Positions 44,268 to 53,304 are shown, counted from the stretch's first letter. The stretch is 64,000 nt of DNA from Ferrimonas balearica (GCF_019802085.1 NZ_JAHVHV010000002.1:558001-622000); one strand, 5' to 3'. Program-made: numbers and translations. The notes: a model not told the origin generated them from the sequence alone.

Positions 44268-46154
44268 ATGAGAGCGTGGATCCGTAAGTCCCTGGTGGTG
44301 ATCGCCGGGGTGCTGTTGAGCCTGGCTGGCCCCGGTGCCCTGCCATCCGCTGGCGCCTGGTACGCCAAACCGGACAAGCCCCCGGGGCAGGATAAACCGC
44401 CCAAGGATAAGCCGGGGAAGCCTCCTGAACCCGACCCTGATCCGGACCCGGACCCGGACCCGGACCCGGATCCTGACCCGGACCCGGACCCGGACCCGGA
44501 CCCGGACCCTGACCCTGACCCGGATCCTGACCCTGACCCGGACCCGGACCCGGACCCTGACCCTGATCCTGACCCCGACCCGGACCCGGACCCGGATCCC
44601 GACCCCTCACCGGATTGCCCGGACCGCACCGATGGCGAGCTGGCCATCGTGCCCTGTGCCGTGGGCTTTGGCATCACCACCCCGGCGGGCAGCGGTCGTA
44701 ACCTGTCGACGCCCAAGACCACGGTGCACAGAGTCACCAACCTCAACAGCTCCGGCAGCGGCAGCCTCAAGGCCTGTACCGATGCCTCGGGGCCCAGGGT
44801 CTGCATCTTCGAGACCAGCGGTACCATCGACCTGACGGACCTGGGGCTGCTCTCCATCGACAATGACTACCTGACCATTGCCGGTCAGACGGCACCCAGC
44901 CCGGGGATCACCCTGATAGGGGCCTCGTTGCGCATCGAAGCCAATGACGTGCTCATTCAGCACATCCGGGTGCGCACCGGGGATGCCGTCGACGGCCGTA
45001 CCCCGGGGGACAGGGACGGGATCTACGTCATCGGCAAGTCCGACAACCCGGACCGCCAGCCCTACAACGTGGTGTTTGACCACATCTCCGTCAGCTGGGG
45101 CATCGACGAGACCTTTACCGTCAAGGACACCGCCCGGGACGTCAGCATCCTCAACAGCATCGTCAGCGAGGGGCTGTGGTACAACATGCATCCCAAGGGC
45201 GGCCACTCCAAGGGGCTGATGATCTCGGCGCCCACCATGCTGGTCAAAGGCAACCTCATCGCCCACCACGATGACCGGGCGCCGCTGGAGACCACCCCCA
45301 GCGCCATCGTGGTCAACAACGTCACCTACAACACCCGCCAGGTGGGGATGCGCCTGTCGCCGCTGTCCAACAACTCGGCCCACGACGGCAAGACCCGCAC
45401 CACCACCATCGCCGGGAATGTTCGCCTCCAGGGGCCCAACTCCGACCGGGAAGCCCCCTGGGTGGTGATCAGCGAAAGCCGCAGCGGCTCGAAGATCTAC
45501 GCCGAGGACAACCTGTGTGAGAACTTCGACAACCCCGACTGGCCCTGCGTCAAACCCGACTCCAGCTCGGCGGAGAGCTTCCGGGTGTCCAGCCCACCGC
45601 TGTGGATCGACGGCCTGGAGGTGATCCCCGCCAACCAGACCCTGGACTACGTGCTGACCCACGCCGGGGCCCGCCCGCGAGACCGGGACGAGGTGGATGA
45701 GCGGATCATCTACGAGGTGGCCAACCGCAGCGGCTCCATCATCAACTGCGTGGCCGGTGAGACCATCCTCTATCCCACCGCCCGGGTTTCGAGCTCCGGC
45801 TCCTCGCGGGTGGCCGGGGAGATCCCGGACTGTGACAGCAGCAAAACCGCCTATGTGGGCCGGGAGGTGGAGATCTACGAAGGCAAGGGCTCCGGACAGA
45901 GCCGCAAGGTGAAAAGCCAAAGCTGCAGCGGGGATGTGGTCACCCTCAATGTGGAGAGCGACTGGGGGACGGTGCCGGACAGCAGTTCCAGCTTCCGCAT
46001 CCACATCCCCTGTGACGTGAACGCCGGCGGCTGGCCGGACCTACCGGAGAACAAGCGCAGCCTGACTTTGCCGGAGAACTACAACGAGGTGACCGAGTCC
46101 GGTTACACCAAGTTGGAGCTCTGGCTGCAGGATTACGCCAAGGCGGTGGAATAG
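44268..46154 (+). CDS. Pectate-lyase-like (PL1-type) secreted beta-helix protein 4
   Basis: Paralogue of 628 residues. ATG 44268 follows GAGGAGCAGCAG. The N-terminus is an ordinary signal peptide (RKSLVVIAGVLLSLAGPGAL, ending near SAGA) with no lipobox Cys, so the protein is probably released rather than anchored. A Lys/Pro/Asp-rich stretch (DKPPGQDKPPKDKPGKP) precedes an almost pure DP tract of ~60 residues. The beta-helix domain and the C-terminal VEIYEGKGSGQSRKVKSQSC module are present. Sequence is the most diverged of the four. Confidence 0.82.
   Translation: MRAWIRKSLVVIAGVLLSLAGPGALPSAGAWYAKPDKPPGQDKPPKDKPGKPPEPDPDPDPDPDPDPDPDPDPDPDPDPDPDPDPDPDPDPDPDPDPDPDPDPDPDPDPDPDPSPDCPDRTDGELAIVPCAVGFGITTPAGSGRNLSTPKTTVHRVTNLNSSGSGSLKACTDASGPRVCIFETSGTIDLTDLGLLSIDNDYLTIAGQTAPSPGITLIGASLRIEANDVLIQHIRVRTGDAVDGRTPGDRDGIYVIGKSDNPDRQPYNVVFDHISVSWGIDETFTVKDTARDVSILNSIVSEGLWYNMHPKGGHSKGLMISAPTMLVKGNLIAHHDDRAPLETTPSAIVVNNVTYNTRQVGMRLSPLSNNSAHDGKTRTTTIAGNVRLQGPNSDREAPWVVISESRSGSKIYAEDNLCENFDNPDWPCVKPDSSSAESFRVSSPPLWIDGLEVIPANQTLDYVLTHAGARPRDRDEVDERIIYEVANRSGSIINCVAGETILYPTARVSSSGSSRVAGEIPDCDSSKTAYVGREVEIYEGKGSGQSRKVKSQSCSGDVVTLNVESDWGTVPDSSSSFRIHIPCDVNAGGWPDLPENKRSLTLPENYNEVTESGYTKLELWLQDYAKAVE
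44427..44612 (+). repeat. Asp-Pro codon repeat tract 4
   Basis: About 185 bases of almost uninterrupted GAC/GAT-CCN, the purest of the four tracts, after the Lys-Pro-rich segment of gene 4. Confidence 0.95.
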
Positions 46155-46163
46155 CCAAAACGC

Positions 46164-46194
46164 TCGGGCCCCAATGATTGGGGCCCGATTTTTT
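46164..46194 (+). terminator. Intrinsic terminator after lyase-like gene 4
   Basis: TCGGGCCCC pairs with GGGGCCCGA around AATGATT, then six T. It overlaps the last codons of the minus-strand zinc-ribbon gene. Confidence 0.88.
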
Positions 46195-46417
46195 AGCCGT
46201 GTTTCTGCTGGTGCTGGGCGACGTCGCGGGCGCTGAAGCCGCGTTTGTCGCTTGGGGGCAGGGTGCCCTGAAGCTGTGTGGCCCGGCAGTTGTCGCAGCG
46301 GATCAGCGATTGCCAATAACCGTCGTCCCAGCTGCGAAACGCGATGGTGGCGCTGCAGGCGATGTCGCAATGCTCGCAGTATCGGCCCTGCTCTCGAAAG
46401 GTCGCCAAATCGGCCAT
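46193..46417 (-). CDS. Small zinc-ribbon-like protein (74 aa), unknown function
   Basis: Soluble protein with two CxxC pairs (YCEHCDIACS and IRCDNCRATQ) about 26 residues apart, suggesting a zinc ribbon. The start at 46417 is favoured by ACAGGGGG just upstream; a longer frame to 46513 has no ribosome-binding site. I do not recognise the family. The 237 bases to the right, up to 46654, hold no gene that I can support other than promoter space for the fasciclin gene. Confidence 0.65.
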   Translation of the reverse strand: MADLATFREQGRYCEHCDIACSATIAFRSWDDGYWQSLIRCDNCRATQLQGTLPPSDKRGFSARDVAQHQQKHG

Positions 46418-46654
46418 CCCCCTGTTTTTATTTAACTTCCCATCATACTGGAGTGAACCGTGAGGTAAAGGCGGAAGCGAGAGTGAGTGACTGAGATGTC
46501 GACGGCCTACCACAGCGTGGCCAGCCGGGTGAAAAAAAGTGATCCAGGGGGTCGGTGAGGGCAGTTAGAGACTGGGCGTTTTGTGAGCGGGATTCGAGTC
46601 GATGAGTCCCACACCGTCCCTTTAACCCTGTCCCCCTACCGGAGAGGAGGAGTT

Positions 46655-47182
46655 ATGAAGCGCTTCCTGATGTCGTTCGCCCTGCTGGCCACCCTGGGCA
46701 CCAGCCTGCCCGCCAGCGCCGCCAGTTTCTGGCAATGCCTCAAAACCCAACCCGTCTATTTCGATGGCACCATTACCGACGCCGCCGTGGCCACCGAGGC
46801 CCTGAGCATCCTGACCGACCAGGTGATCAACGCCGGTCTGGCCGAGACCCTGGCCAGCCCCGGCAACTTCACCGTGTATGCCCCGGTCAACGACGCCTTC
46901 CTGGCCATCCCCTCGGACATTCTGAGCGCCATCACCGCGGACCCCGATGGGCTTCTGAAGGCCGTGCTGCTCTACCACGTGAGCAACGGCTACTATGACC
47001 CGCGCCGGGCCTACTTCCCCCGCAAAGCTCCCACCGAAGCGGGCCAGAACATCTTCTTCAGCCGCGGCGGCGGGTCTCCCCGGGTGAACAACGCCAATGT
47101 GCAGTGTCAGCCGGTGCGTACCACCAATGGCACCGTGTTTATCATCGACAGTGTGCTGCTGCCCCAGTTCTTCGCTCAGTAA
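46655..47182 (+). CDS. Secreted fasciclin-domain protein
   Basis: Protein of 175 residues. ATG 46655 follows GGAGAGGAGGAGTT; the signal peptide is MKRFLMSFALLATLGTSLPA with cleavage near SAA. The single FAS1 domain is recognised by NAGLAETLASPGNFTVYAPV, NDAFLAIPSDIL, LLKAVLLYHVSNGYY and the ending NGTVFIIDSVLLP. Two cysteines (FWQCLK, VQCQPV) may form a disulfide. FAS1 domains usually mediate adhesion, which fits the neighbouring surface proteins. Confidence 0.88.
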   Translation: MKRFLMSFALLATLGTSLPASAASFWQCLKTQPVYFDGTITDAAVATEALSILTDQVINAGLAETLASPGNFTVYAPVNDAFLAIPSDILSAITADPDGLLKAVLLYHVSNGYYDPRRAYFPRKAPTEAGQNIFFSRGGGSPRVNNANVQCQPVRTTNGTVFIIDSVLLPQFFAQ

Positions 47183-47206
47183 GGCGTGGTTGACCTCCAC
47201 CCCTTT

Positions 47207-47232
47207 GGGCCCCCACAGCGGGGCCCTTTTTT
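47207..47232 (+). terminator. Intrinsic terminator after the fasciclin gene
   Basis: GGGCCCC-CACAGC-GGGGCCC followed by six T. Confidence 0.85.
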
Positions 47233-47902
47233 ATCGCACCGCCCTGAGCACCGTGATAAAGCGTTTGGGCTCCCCCTCGCTCTCCTCCTCCCCCTCGCTC
47301 TCCTCTAGGGTAACCTCGGCGCTGAAGGGCCAATCCGGGTCATCCTCCTGGGGGCCCAGCAGGGCCGGCAAGGGATTGGTCTCGGCAAACTGGCCCACCA
47401 GCAAACAGCTGTCGTAGCGACACTCCAGTCCCGCCAGTCGCAGTTGATCCCCCAGGGGGTGAAGCAGCAGGGTTTCGCGCAATCGCGCCTCCTGGGCGTC
47501 GGCCCACTGGGAGTCCCGGGTCTGATCCAGAAACCCCTGGTGGAGGCTGGCCATGCGTCGCTCGGCGTCGCTCTGGCCGTCCAACAGATCCTCAAAGGGG
47601 GCAAAATCGAAGCTCAACGCCCCGGTTTCGGGCCAGGGGGGCGTCTCCACCAGGCCGTACTCCGGCTGGATGGGCTGCTGCGGGTCAAAGCGGCTGGGGT
47701 TGGTCGGCTCCGGCGCCTCCGGGGAGAGGGGCTCCGGGGCGGTGTCGGCAGCGGGCGCCGATGGTGGTGTCGCGTCGGGTTCAGGAGTGGTCTGTGCAGG
47801 AGGTGACTCCGGCGCCAACTGGGGAGCCGGAGGCGAGCTGATGGTCCACCACAGGTAGAGCAGCGGGAGCAGAAGCAGCAACAAGAGCCAGAGGTAGCGC
47901 AT
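47231..47902 (-). CDS. Proline-rich single-pass membrane protein, unknown
   Basis: Protein of 223 residues: one N-terminal hydrophobic helix (LWLLLLLLLPLLYLWWTI), a Pro/Ala/Glu-rich linker of ~60 residues (e.g. PEPLSPEAPEPTNPSRF), then a small domain with two cysteines (LECRYDSCLLVGQF) and an acidic tail (EESEGEEESEGEPKR). The layout is an inner-membrane anchor with periplasmic domain. I recognise no family. It is monocistronic and lies left of the tmRNA gene. Confidence 0.6.
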   Translation of the reverse strand: MRYLWLLLLLLLPLLYLWWTISSPPAPQLAPESPPAQTTPEPDATPPSAPAADTAPEPLSPEAPEPTNPSRFDPQQPIQPEYGLVETPPWPETGALSFDFAPFEDLLDGQSDAERRMASLHQGFLDQTRDSQWADAQEARLRETLLLHPLGDQLRLAGLECRYDSCLLVGQFAETNPLPALLGPQEDDPDWPFSAEVTLEESEGEEESEGEPKRFITVLRAVR

Positions 47903-47961
47903 CGCGACAGTCCGGGGAAAACCTGATTACACCATGGCCTATGTGGCTGAGAAGAGGCAAC

Positions 47962-47988
47962 AAAAAAGCCCATCCGAGTGGATGGGCT
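47962..47988 (-). terminator. Intrinsic terminator of ssrA
   Basis: On the minus strand AGCCCATCC-ACTC-GGATGGGCT followed by T; it lies 15 bases past the 3' CCA of tmRNA. Confidence 0.88.
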
Positions 47989-48002
47989 TTCTCAAACGCG
48001 TT

Positions 48003-48362
48003 TGGTGGAGTCGGCGGGAGTTGAACCCGCGTCCGAAATACCTACACCGTCGGTACTACATGCTTAGTTGCTCTTTTAGTTAACCTTTTCAGACGCCGAA
48101 CAACAGGCTTCATCGAGGCGAGTCCGATTGGTTTTAACGCTTCACCTCCGGACAAAGGTTCCACGCGATCCTACAGGGCTTGACTGCCTTGAATCCTCAA
48201 CCAGTAGGCGGGGTTTTGGAGGCAGGCTCTCTACTGCTTATTAGGCAGCGAGGGCGTAGTTTTCGTCGTTTGCGACTATTTTTTTGCGGCTTTTTACGTG
48301 GCCAACCGCCCCACGGCATGCACCTCGGGCTTTAATATCCCGTCGAATCCTAAATCGACCCC
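48003..48362 (-). ncRNA. ssrA: Transfer-messenger RNA (tmRNA)
   Basis: 360-base RNA that rescues stalled ribosomes with SmpB. The 5' end GGGGTCGATTTAGGATTCGA pairs with the 3' CGACTCCACCA to form the tRNA-like acceptor; the T arm reads GGGTTCAACTCCC. The tag frame at 48238-48273 (minus) reads GCA AAC GAC GAA AAC TAC and onward, encoding ANDENYALAA followed by TAATAA, the same tag as in E. coli. Pseudoknot segments lie between. smpB is encoded just upstream. Confidence 0.97.
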
Positions 48363-48374
48363 AAGTACCAGACC

Positions 48375-48404
48375 AGTCTACCACGCCCGGTTCAAGCGCG
48401 CCAA
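48375..48404 (-). promoter_or_regulatory. Probable sigma-70 promoter of ssrA
   Basis: On the minus strand TTGGCG, 18 bases, TAGACT; the -10 box ends 12 bases before the mature 5' end. Slightly long spacing fits a precursor trimmed by RNase P. Confidence 0.5.
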
Positions 48405-48430
48405 GCGGCAACTGGCCAGTTGTCGAGCGG

Positions 48431-48919
48431 TCAGCGCATGGAGCCCTTCATTACCCGGGCTTTTTCCCGCTGCCAATCCCGCTCTTTGCTGTCTTGGCGC
48501 TTGTCGTGCGTCTGCTTACCCTGGGCCAGAGCGATCTCCAGCTTGGCGAAGGATTTCTTCCAGTAGAGCGCCACCGGTACGATGGTCAGGCCCTTCTGTT
48601 CCACCTGGCCGATCAGGCGCTCCAGTTCGCGCCGATTGAGCAGCAGCTTGCGAGAGCGCATCGGCTCACACACCACGTGGGTGGAGGCGGTGTTCAGCGG
48701 GGTGATGTTGCAGCCCACCAGGTAGGCTTCACCGCGCTGGAGGATCACGTAGCAGTCGGTCAGGTTGACCTTGCCCGCCCGCATGGATTTGACTTCCCAG
48801 CCCTGCAGGGCCAGACCCGCCTCGAACTTCTCCAGGAACTTGTATTCGTGCTTCGCTTTCTTGTTCAGCGCGATGGTGGAGGAAGTGGGCGTGGATTTCT
48901 TTGCGTTTTTCTTTGCCAT
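48431..48919 (-). CDS. smpB: SsrA-binding protein SmpB
   Basis: Protein of 162 residues that binds the tRNA-like part of tmRNA and brings it to stalled ribosomes. Family signatures: [53 protein letters not shown], and a basic C-terminal tail ([14 protein letters not shown]) that enters the mRNA channel. The start at 48919 gives the standard N-terminus MAKKNAKK. It is divergent from ratA and sits next to ssrA, the classical arrangement. Confidence 0.96.
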   Translation of the reverse strand: MAKKNAKKSTPTSSTIALNKKAKHEYKFLEKFEAGLALQGWEVKSMRAGKVNLTDCYVILQRGEAYLVGCNITPLNTASTHVVCEPMRSRKLLLNRRELERLIGQVEQKGLTIVPVALYWKKSFAKLEIALAQGKQTHDKRQDSKERDWQREKARVMKGSMR

Positions 48920-49006
48920 AGGCGCGCCATTATACTCGCCCCCCGCCATTTTGGTATCGTCTTGGCTGTGGCAAAATAGCGCGATTCTGAATTTGGGAGA
49001 GGTAAG

Positions 49007-49441
49007 ATGCCCGAGATCAATCGCAGCGCGCTGGTGCGTTTCAGCGCCCCGCAGATGTACGCCCTGGTCAACGACGTGGCGGCCTACCCGCAGTTCCTGC
49101 CGGGCTGTGTCGATTCCGAGGTGCACCACGCCGACGACGGCGAGATGCGCGCCTCGGTGTCGGTGCGCAAGGCGGGCATCGCCCAGACCTTCACCACCCG
49201 CAATGCCCTGGTGGCCGACTCCGAGATCGCCATGGCCCTGGAAAGCGGCCCCTTCAAGCAGCTGCAGGGAGTGTGGCGCTTCCTGCCCCTGCGCGAGGAC
49301 GCCTGCAAGGTGGAGCTGAACCTCAGCTTCGAATTCTCCAACGCCCTGGTGGAGAAAGCCTTCGGCAAGGTGTTTAACGAGCTGGCCCAGAACATGGTGC
49401 AGGCCTTCTCCGAGCGGGCCAAGGAGGTCTACCGTGGCTGA
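49007..49441 (+). CDS. ratA: RatA/COQ10-type START-domain protein
   Basis: Protein of 144 residues of the polyketide-cyclase/COQ10 family: [28 protein letters not shown] and [21 protein letters not shown]. coli RatA has been reported to block 70S association, while COQ10 homologues bind ubiquinone; which applies is open. It overlaps the rnfH-like gene by 8 bases. Confidence 0.92.
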   Translation: MPEINRSALVRFSAPQMYALVNDVAAYPQFLPGCVDSEVHHADDGEMRASVSVRKAGIAQTFTTRNALVADSEIAMALESGPFKQLQGVWRFLPLREDACKVELNLSFEFSNALVEKAFGKVFNELAQNMVQAFSERAKEVYRG

Positions 49442-49781
49442 GGCGATGACGGTGGAGGTGGTCTACGCCCTGCCCGAGGAGGTGTTCCTGCGCAAGCTGA
49501 CACTGCCCACCGGCACCACCGCCGAGGAGGCGATCCGCGCCAGTGGGGTGCTGGAGCGCTACCCGGAGATCGACTTGGGGGCGCAGAAGATCGGGATCTT
49601 CAGTCGTACGGTGAAACTGGGCCAGGTGCTCAGCGACGGGGAGCGGGTGGAGATCTACCGGCCGCTGCTGGCGGATCCCAGGGAGGTGCGCAAACGCCGG
49701 GCGGAGAAAGCCAAGGCGGAGGGCCGGGCCGACAAGGTGACCGGCGGCAAACCCAACCCGCTGCGCAATAAGGCGGAGTAA
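49434..49781 (+). CDS. RnfH family protein (RatB)
   Basis: Ubiquitin-fold protein of 115 residues: [56 protein letters not shown]. It is often paired with ratA, as here, but the role is unknown. The basic Lys/Arg-rich tail ([14 protein letters not shown]) is typical. Translationally coupled to ratA. Confidence 0.92.
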   Translation: MAEAMTVEVVYALPEEVFLRKLTLPTGTTAEEAIRASGVLERYPEIDLGAQKIGIFSRTVKLGQVLSDGERVEIYRPLLADPREVRKRRAEKAKAEGRADKVTGGKPNPLRNKAE

Positions 49782-49782
49782 C

Positions 49783-49812
49783 AAAAAAGGGTGGCCTGGG
49801 GCCGCCCTTTTT
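49783..49812. terminator. Bidirectional terminator between rnfH-like gene and bamE
   Basis: An imperfect GGGTGGCC/GGCCGCCC stem flanked by A6 and T5; it serves both convergent genes. Confidence 0.75.
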
Positions 49813-49829
49813 GATCTCAGAGGTTCGGC

Positions 49830-50204
49830 TTAGGGCCGACCGCTGTTTTGCAGTGGGGTGTAGAACTGCTCACCCAGCTCGTAGTCGCCCTCGACGGAGA
49901 CCACGGCGTCCTCTTCGAAGCGCACCACCAGCTCCTTGCGAGTCAGGTCATTGGTGCGGCCATTTTTGAACTGGTAGACGTAGTACCAGGTGTCGGAGGC
50001 GAAGCTGTCCCGCAGCACCGGGCGGCCGAGCACGAACTCCACCTGCTCCCGGTTCATGCCGATGCGCAGCTTCTCCACTTGGTTCTGCTCGATAAAGTTC
50101 CCCTGGGGGATGTCGATCTTGTACACCATCCAATCGAAGACCGAGCAACCGGCAACACCGGTGGAAAGGGCGGCGGCCAACATCAGCGTCCTAAACTGCT
50201 TCAT
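49830..50204 (-). CDS. bamE: Outer-membrane assembly lipoprotein BamE (SmpA)
   Basis: Lipoprotein of 124 residues of the BAM beta-barrel assembly complex. Signal peptide with lipobox (LMLAAALSTGVAGC), then IPQGNFIEQNQVEKLRIGMN and VEFVLGRPVLRDSFASDTWY, typical of BamE. It converges on the ratA-rnfH pair as in other gammaproteobacteria. Confidence 0.95.
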   Translation of the reverse strand: MKQFRTLMLAAALSTGVAGCSVFDWMVYKIDIPQGNFIEQNQVEKLRIGMNREQVEFVLGRPVLRDSFASDTWYYVYQFKNGRTNDLTRKELVVRFEEDAVVSVEGDYELGEQFYTPLQNSGRP

Positions 50205-50260
50205 CCTGTTCTCTACGTTACCTTGGCGTTAACCCCGCATCATAACCAAGGGCGGGGCGC

Positions 50261-50288
50261 AAAAAAAGCTCCCCGGGGGGAGCTTTTT
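50261..50288 (-). terminator. Intrinsic terminator of the alcohol dehydrogenase gene
   Basis: AAAAAGCTCCCC pairs with GGGGAGCTTTTT; on the minus strand a T7 run follows. Confidence 0.82.
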
Positions 50289-50304
50289 GCCGTGAGGGGC
50301 CGCT

Positions 50305-51456
50305 TTACAGGGCCGCTTGGAAGATGGCGCAGATCTCTTCGTGGCTGGCCTGCTTGGGATTGGTCAGTCCGCAGGCGTCGTTCAGGGCGTTGGTGGCCAG
50401 GGTGGGAATGTCCTCGGCCTTGACCCCCAGCTCGGTCAGGTTCGCCGGAATGGCGATGTCCGCCGAGAGGGTGCGGATCGCCGCCAGGGCGGCCTGGGCA
50501 GCCGCGTCGTCGTCCATTCCCTGGGTGTCCACGCCCATGCAGCGGGCCACGTCACCGAGGCGCTTGGCCGCCACCTGGGCGTTGTAGGCCTGGACGTGGG
50601 GCAGCAGGATGGCGTTGCACACCCCGTGGGGCAGGTCGTAGAAGCCGCCCAGCTGGTGCGCCATGGCATGGACGTAGCCCAGGCTGGCGTTGTTGAACGC
50701 CATGCCGGCAAGGAACTGGGCGTAGGCCATCTGTTCCCGGGCTTCGATGTCCTGGCCGTCGGCCACGGCGCGACGCAGGTACTGGCTGATCAGGGTGATC
50801 GCCTTCTCGGCGCAGGCGTCGGTGATGGGGGTGGCGGCGATGGACACATAAGCCTCCACCGCGTGGGTGAGGGCGTCCATCCCGGTGGCGGCGGTCAGGG
50901 CCTTGGGTTTGGCCAGCATCAGCTCGGGATCGTTGACCGACAGCAGCGGGGTGGTGTTCTTGTCGACGATGGCCATCTTAATGTGACGGTCCTCGTCGGT
51001 GATGATGCAGAAACGGGTCATCTCAGAGGCGGTACCGGCGGTGGTGTTGATGGCCACAAGGGGGGCCTGGGGTTTGGCGGACTGGTCGACCCCTTCGTAA
51101 TCGCGGATGTCGCCTCCGTTGGTGGCCACCAGGGCGATCCCTTTGGCGCAGTCGTGGGGGGAACCGCCACCAAAAGAGATCACAAAATCACAATTGTGAT
51201 CAGTAAATAACGCAAGGCCGGCCACCACGTTGCCCGTGGTCGGGTTGGGCTGAACCCCGTCGAACACCACGGATTCCACCCCTTTCTGCCCCAGGGCTTC
51301 GGTCAACTTGGCCACCAGGCCCAGTTCCACCAGCGGCGTGTCGGTCACCACCAGACCCCGCTTGAAGCCCAGTGCCACGATGTCATTGATGGCATCGTCC
51401 AGGGCGCCTTGGCCCAGGGTGTTGACGGAGGGGATAAAGAATTTGGTCGCGGACAT
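50305..51456 (-). CDS. Iron-containing alcohol dehydrogenase (group III)
   Basis: Enzyme of 383 residues, similar to E. coli YiaY and Zymomonas AdhB. NAD-binding [20 protein letters not shown]; iron ligands in [29 protein letters not shown] (His) and upstream Asp. It reduces acetaldehyde or oxidises small alcohols with NAD(H). The gene interrupts the usual bamE-recN neighbourhood, has its own terminator, and is separated from recN by 168 bases. ltaE in this window makes acetaldehyde, but a functional link is speculative. Confidence 0.93.
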   Translation of the reverse strand: MSATKFFIPSVNTLGQGALDDAINDIVALGFKRGLVVTDTPLVELGLVAKLTEALGQKGVESVVFDGVQPNPTTGNVVAGLALFTDHNCDFVISFGGGSPHDCAKGIALVATNGGDIRDYEGVDQSAKPQAPLVAINTTAGTASEMTRFCIITDEDRHIKMAIVDKNTTPLLSVNDPELMLAKPKALTAATGMDALTHAVEAYVSIAATPITDACAEKAITLISQYLRRAVADGQDIEAREQMAYAQFLAGMAFNNASLGYVHAMAHQLGGFYDLPHGVCNAILLPHVQAYNAQVAAKRLGDVARCMGVDTQGMDDDAAAQAALAAIRTLSADIAIPANLTELGVKAEDIPTLATNALNDACGLTNPKQASHEEICAIFQAAL

Positions 51457-51624
51457 GTTGTCCTCCTAGAGTGCCAAATTGAAGATTCAGGATTGGGAAA
51501 TCGTCTCTAGGAATTACGCTAGCACTGTAATTTTGTTACAGGTGTGATGGGGGTCCGGTTTTCACCCACTGGCAGGGGGACCGGCCGCACAGTTTTGCCG
51601 CCCTGCCGGTGAATCGCTGTGGGA

Positions 51625-53295
51625 TCAAGCGGGATCGCTGACCAGCAGTTCCCGGGCGTTGGCCAGGGTGTTGTCGGTGATGGTGTCGCCGCCGAGCAGG
51701 CGGGCCAGCTCGCCCAGACGGGCGTCCCCCTCCAGGGGCATCATCCGGGTCTCGGTGCTCTTGCCCTTGCTCTGCTTGGCCACATACATGTGGTTGTGGC
51801 CCTGGCCAGCCACCTGGGGCAGGTGGGTGACGCAGAACACCTGGGTGGACTGGCCCAGCTGACGCAGCATCCGCCCCACCACGGCGGCGGTGGGGCCGGA
51901 GATCCCCACGTCCACCTCGTCGAAGATCAGGGTGGGAGTGGCCACCTTGCGGGCGGTGATCACCTGGATGGCCAAACCGATGCGCGACAGCTCACCGCCG
52001 GAGGCGGACTTGGCCAGCGGCTGCAGGGGCTGGCCCGGGTTGGTGGTGACCATAAACTGCACCCGGTCGGCGCCACTGGGGGTGAGGGCATCGGGTCGAT
52101 GCTCGATGGCGATCTGGAATCGGGCGTGGGGCATGGCCAGGGCCTGCAGGTTTTCCGTCACCCGCTTGTCCAGCTCCCGGGCGTATCGCTGGCGGCTCTT
52201 GTTGAGCTTGGCGGCCTTGGCGGCCAGGGCGGCGCGGGCCTGGTCCCTGTCCTCCGCCAATTGGGCCAGCTGCTCGTCACCGCCACTCAGCTGCGCCAGC
52301 TCCTCGGCCAGGGCCTGGTGGTGGGCCGCCAGCTCGGCGGCGGGCACCTGATGCTTGCGGGCCAGGGTCATGGCCCGGGAGAGGCGCTGCTCCAGCTCGC
52401 CGAAGCGCTCCGGATCCATCTCCAGGCCGTCCCGGTAGCGACTGAGTTCGCTGCTGCTCTCCTGCACCTGGATGAGCCCTTCGTGCAGCATGGCGGTGAT
52501 CTCCCCCAGTCCCGGATCCTCCCCCTGCAGCGCCTCGACCTCGCTGATCACCTGCTGCAGCAAGGACTGCACGTTCACCTCATCCCCTTCGCTGAGCAGG
52601 TAGAGGGCCCGCTGGCTCTGCTCCAGCAGGGTGCCGCAGTTGGCCAGCCGGCGGTGCTCGGTTTCGATGGCCTCGAACTCCCCGCTTTGCAGGGCAAACT
52701 CGTCCAGCTCCTGCACCTGGTACTCCAGCAGCTGGGCCCGGGCCTGCTGCTGGGACAGGTGCTCCTGAAGCTGGCGGTGCTGGTGATCCAGGGATTTCCA
52801 CTGCTGGTAGCTGGCCTGGCAGGCATTGAGCAGGTCCAGGTGGCCGGCGTACTGATCCAGCAGGGTCAGCTGGGTGTCGCCGTGCAGCATGCCGTGGTGG
52901 GCGTGCTGGCCGTGGATGCTTACCAGGGTTTCCCCCAAGGCCTTGAGCTGGGACAGGGGCACCGGATTGCCGTTGATCCAGGCGCGGGAGCGCCCCTCGG
53001 CACTGATGGTGCGGCGCAGAATGCACTCCTCCTCCTCGTCCAGGGCGTGGTCACTGAGCCAGGCTCGGGCGGCGGGAATTTCACTCAGATCAAACCGGGC
53101 GGAGATCTCGGTGCGCTCGGCACCGGGGCGCACCATGGCCGCCTCGCCGCGGCCGCCGAGGCAGAGCCCCAGGGCGTCGATGGCGATGGATTTCCCCGCC
53201 CCGGTTTCGCCGGTGATGGTGGTCATTCCGGCGGCAAAATCCAGCTCGAGAAATTTCACGATGGCGAAGTTGGTGACCGTCAGTTGAGTGAGCAT
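51625..53295 (-). CDS. recN: DNA repair protein RecN
   Basis: SMC-like ATPase of 556 residues used in double-strand break repair. N-terminal Walker A GETGAGKSIAIDALGLCLGG, central coiled coils (residues ~150-370), then the ABC signature KSASGGELSRIGLAIQV and Walker B TLIFDEVDVGISG. Two LexA boxes lie 10-43 bases upstream of ATG, so it is SOS-induced as in E. coli. Confidence 0.97.
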   Translation of the reverse strand: MLTQLTVTNFAIVKFLELDFAAGMTTITGETGAGKSIAIDALGLCLGGRGEAAMVRPGAERTEISARFDLSEIPAARAWLSDHALDEEEECILRRTISAEGRSRAWINGNPVPLSQLKALGETLVSIHGQHAHHGMLHGDTQLTLLDQYAGHLDLLNACQASYQQWKSLDHQHRQLQEHLSQQQARAQLLEYQVQELDEFALQSGEFEAIETEHRRLANCGTLLEQSQRALYLLSEGDEVNVQSLLQQVISEVEALQGEDPGLGEITAMLHEGLIQVQESSSELSRYRDGLEMDPERFGELEQRLSRAMTLARKHQVPAAELAAHHQALAEELAQLSGGDEQLAQLAEDRDQARAALAAKAAKLNKSRQRYARELDKRVTENLQALAMPHARFQIAIEHRPDALTPSGADRVQFMVTTNPGQPLQPLAKSASGGELSRIGLAIQVITARKVATPTLIFDEVDVGISGPTAAVVGRMLRQLGQSTQVFCVTHLPQVAGQGHNHMYVAKQSKGKSTETRMMPLEGDARLGELARLLGGDTITDNTLANARELLVSDPA

Positions 53296-53304
53296 GGCGC
53301 ATCC

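Noticed and set aside
38629-44612. CRISPR-like or satellite repeat array
   Set aside because: The repeats are 6-base codon repeats in frame within genes, without spacers of constant length.
47905-47930. Further copy of the ATAGTGGTTTTCCG motif (GGGGAAAACCTG)
   Set aside because: Only the central GGAAAACC core is shared; the flanking bases do not match.
48003-48090. Separate tRNA gene
   Set aside because: The T-arm and CCA sequence belong to the tRNA-like end of tmRNA.
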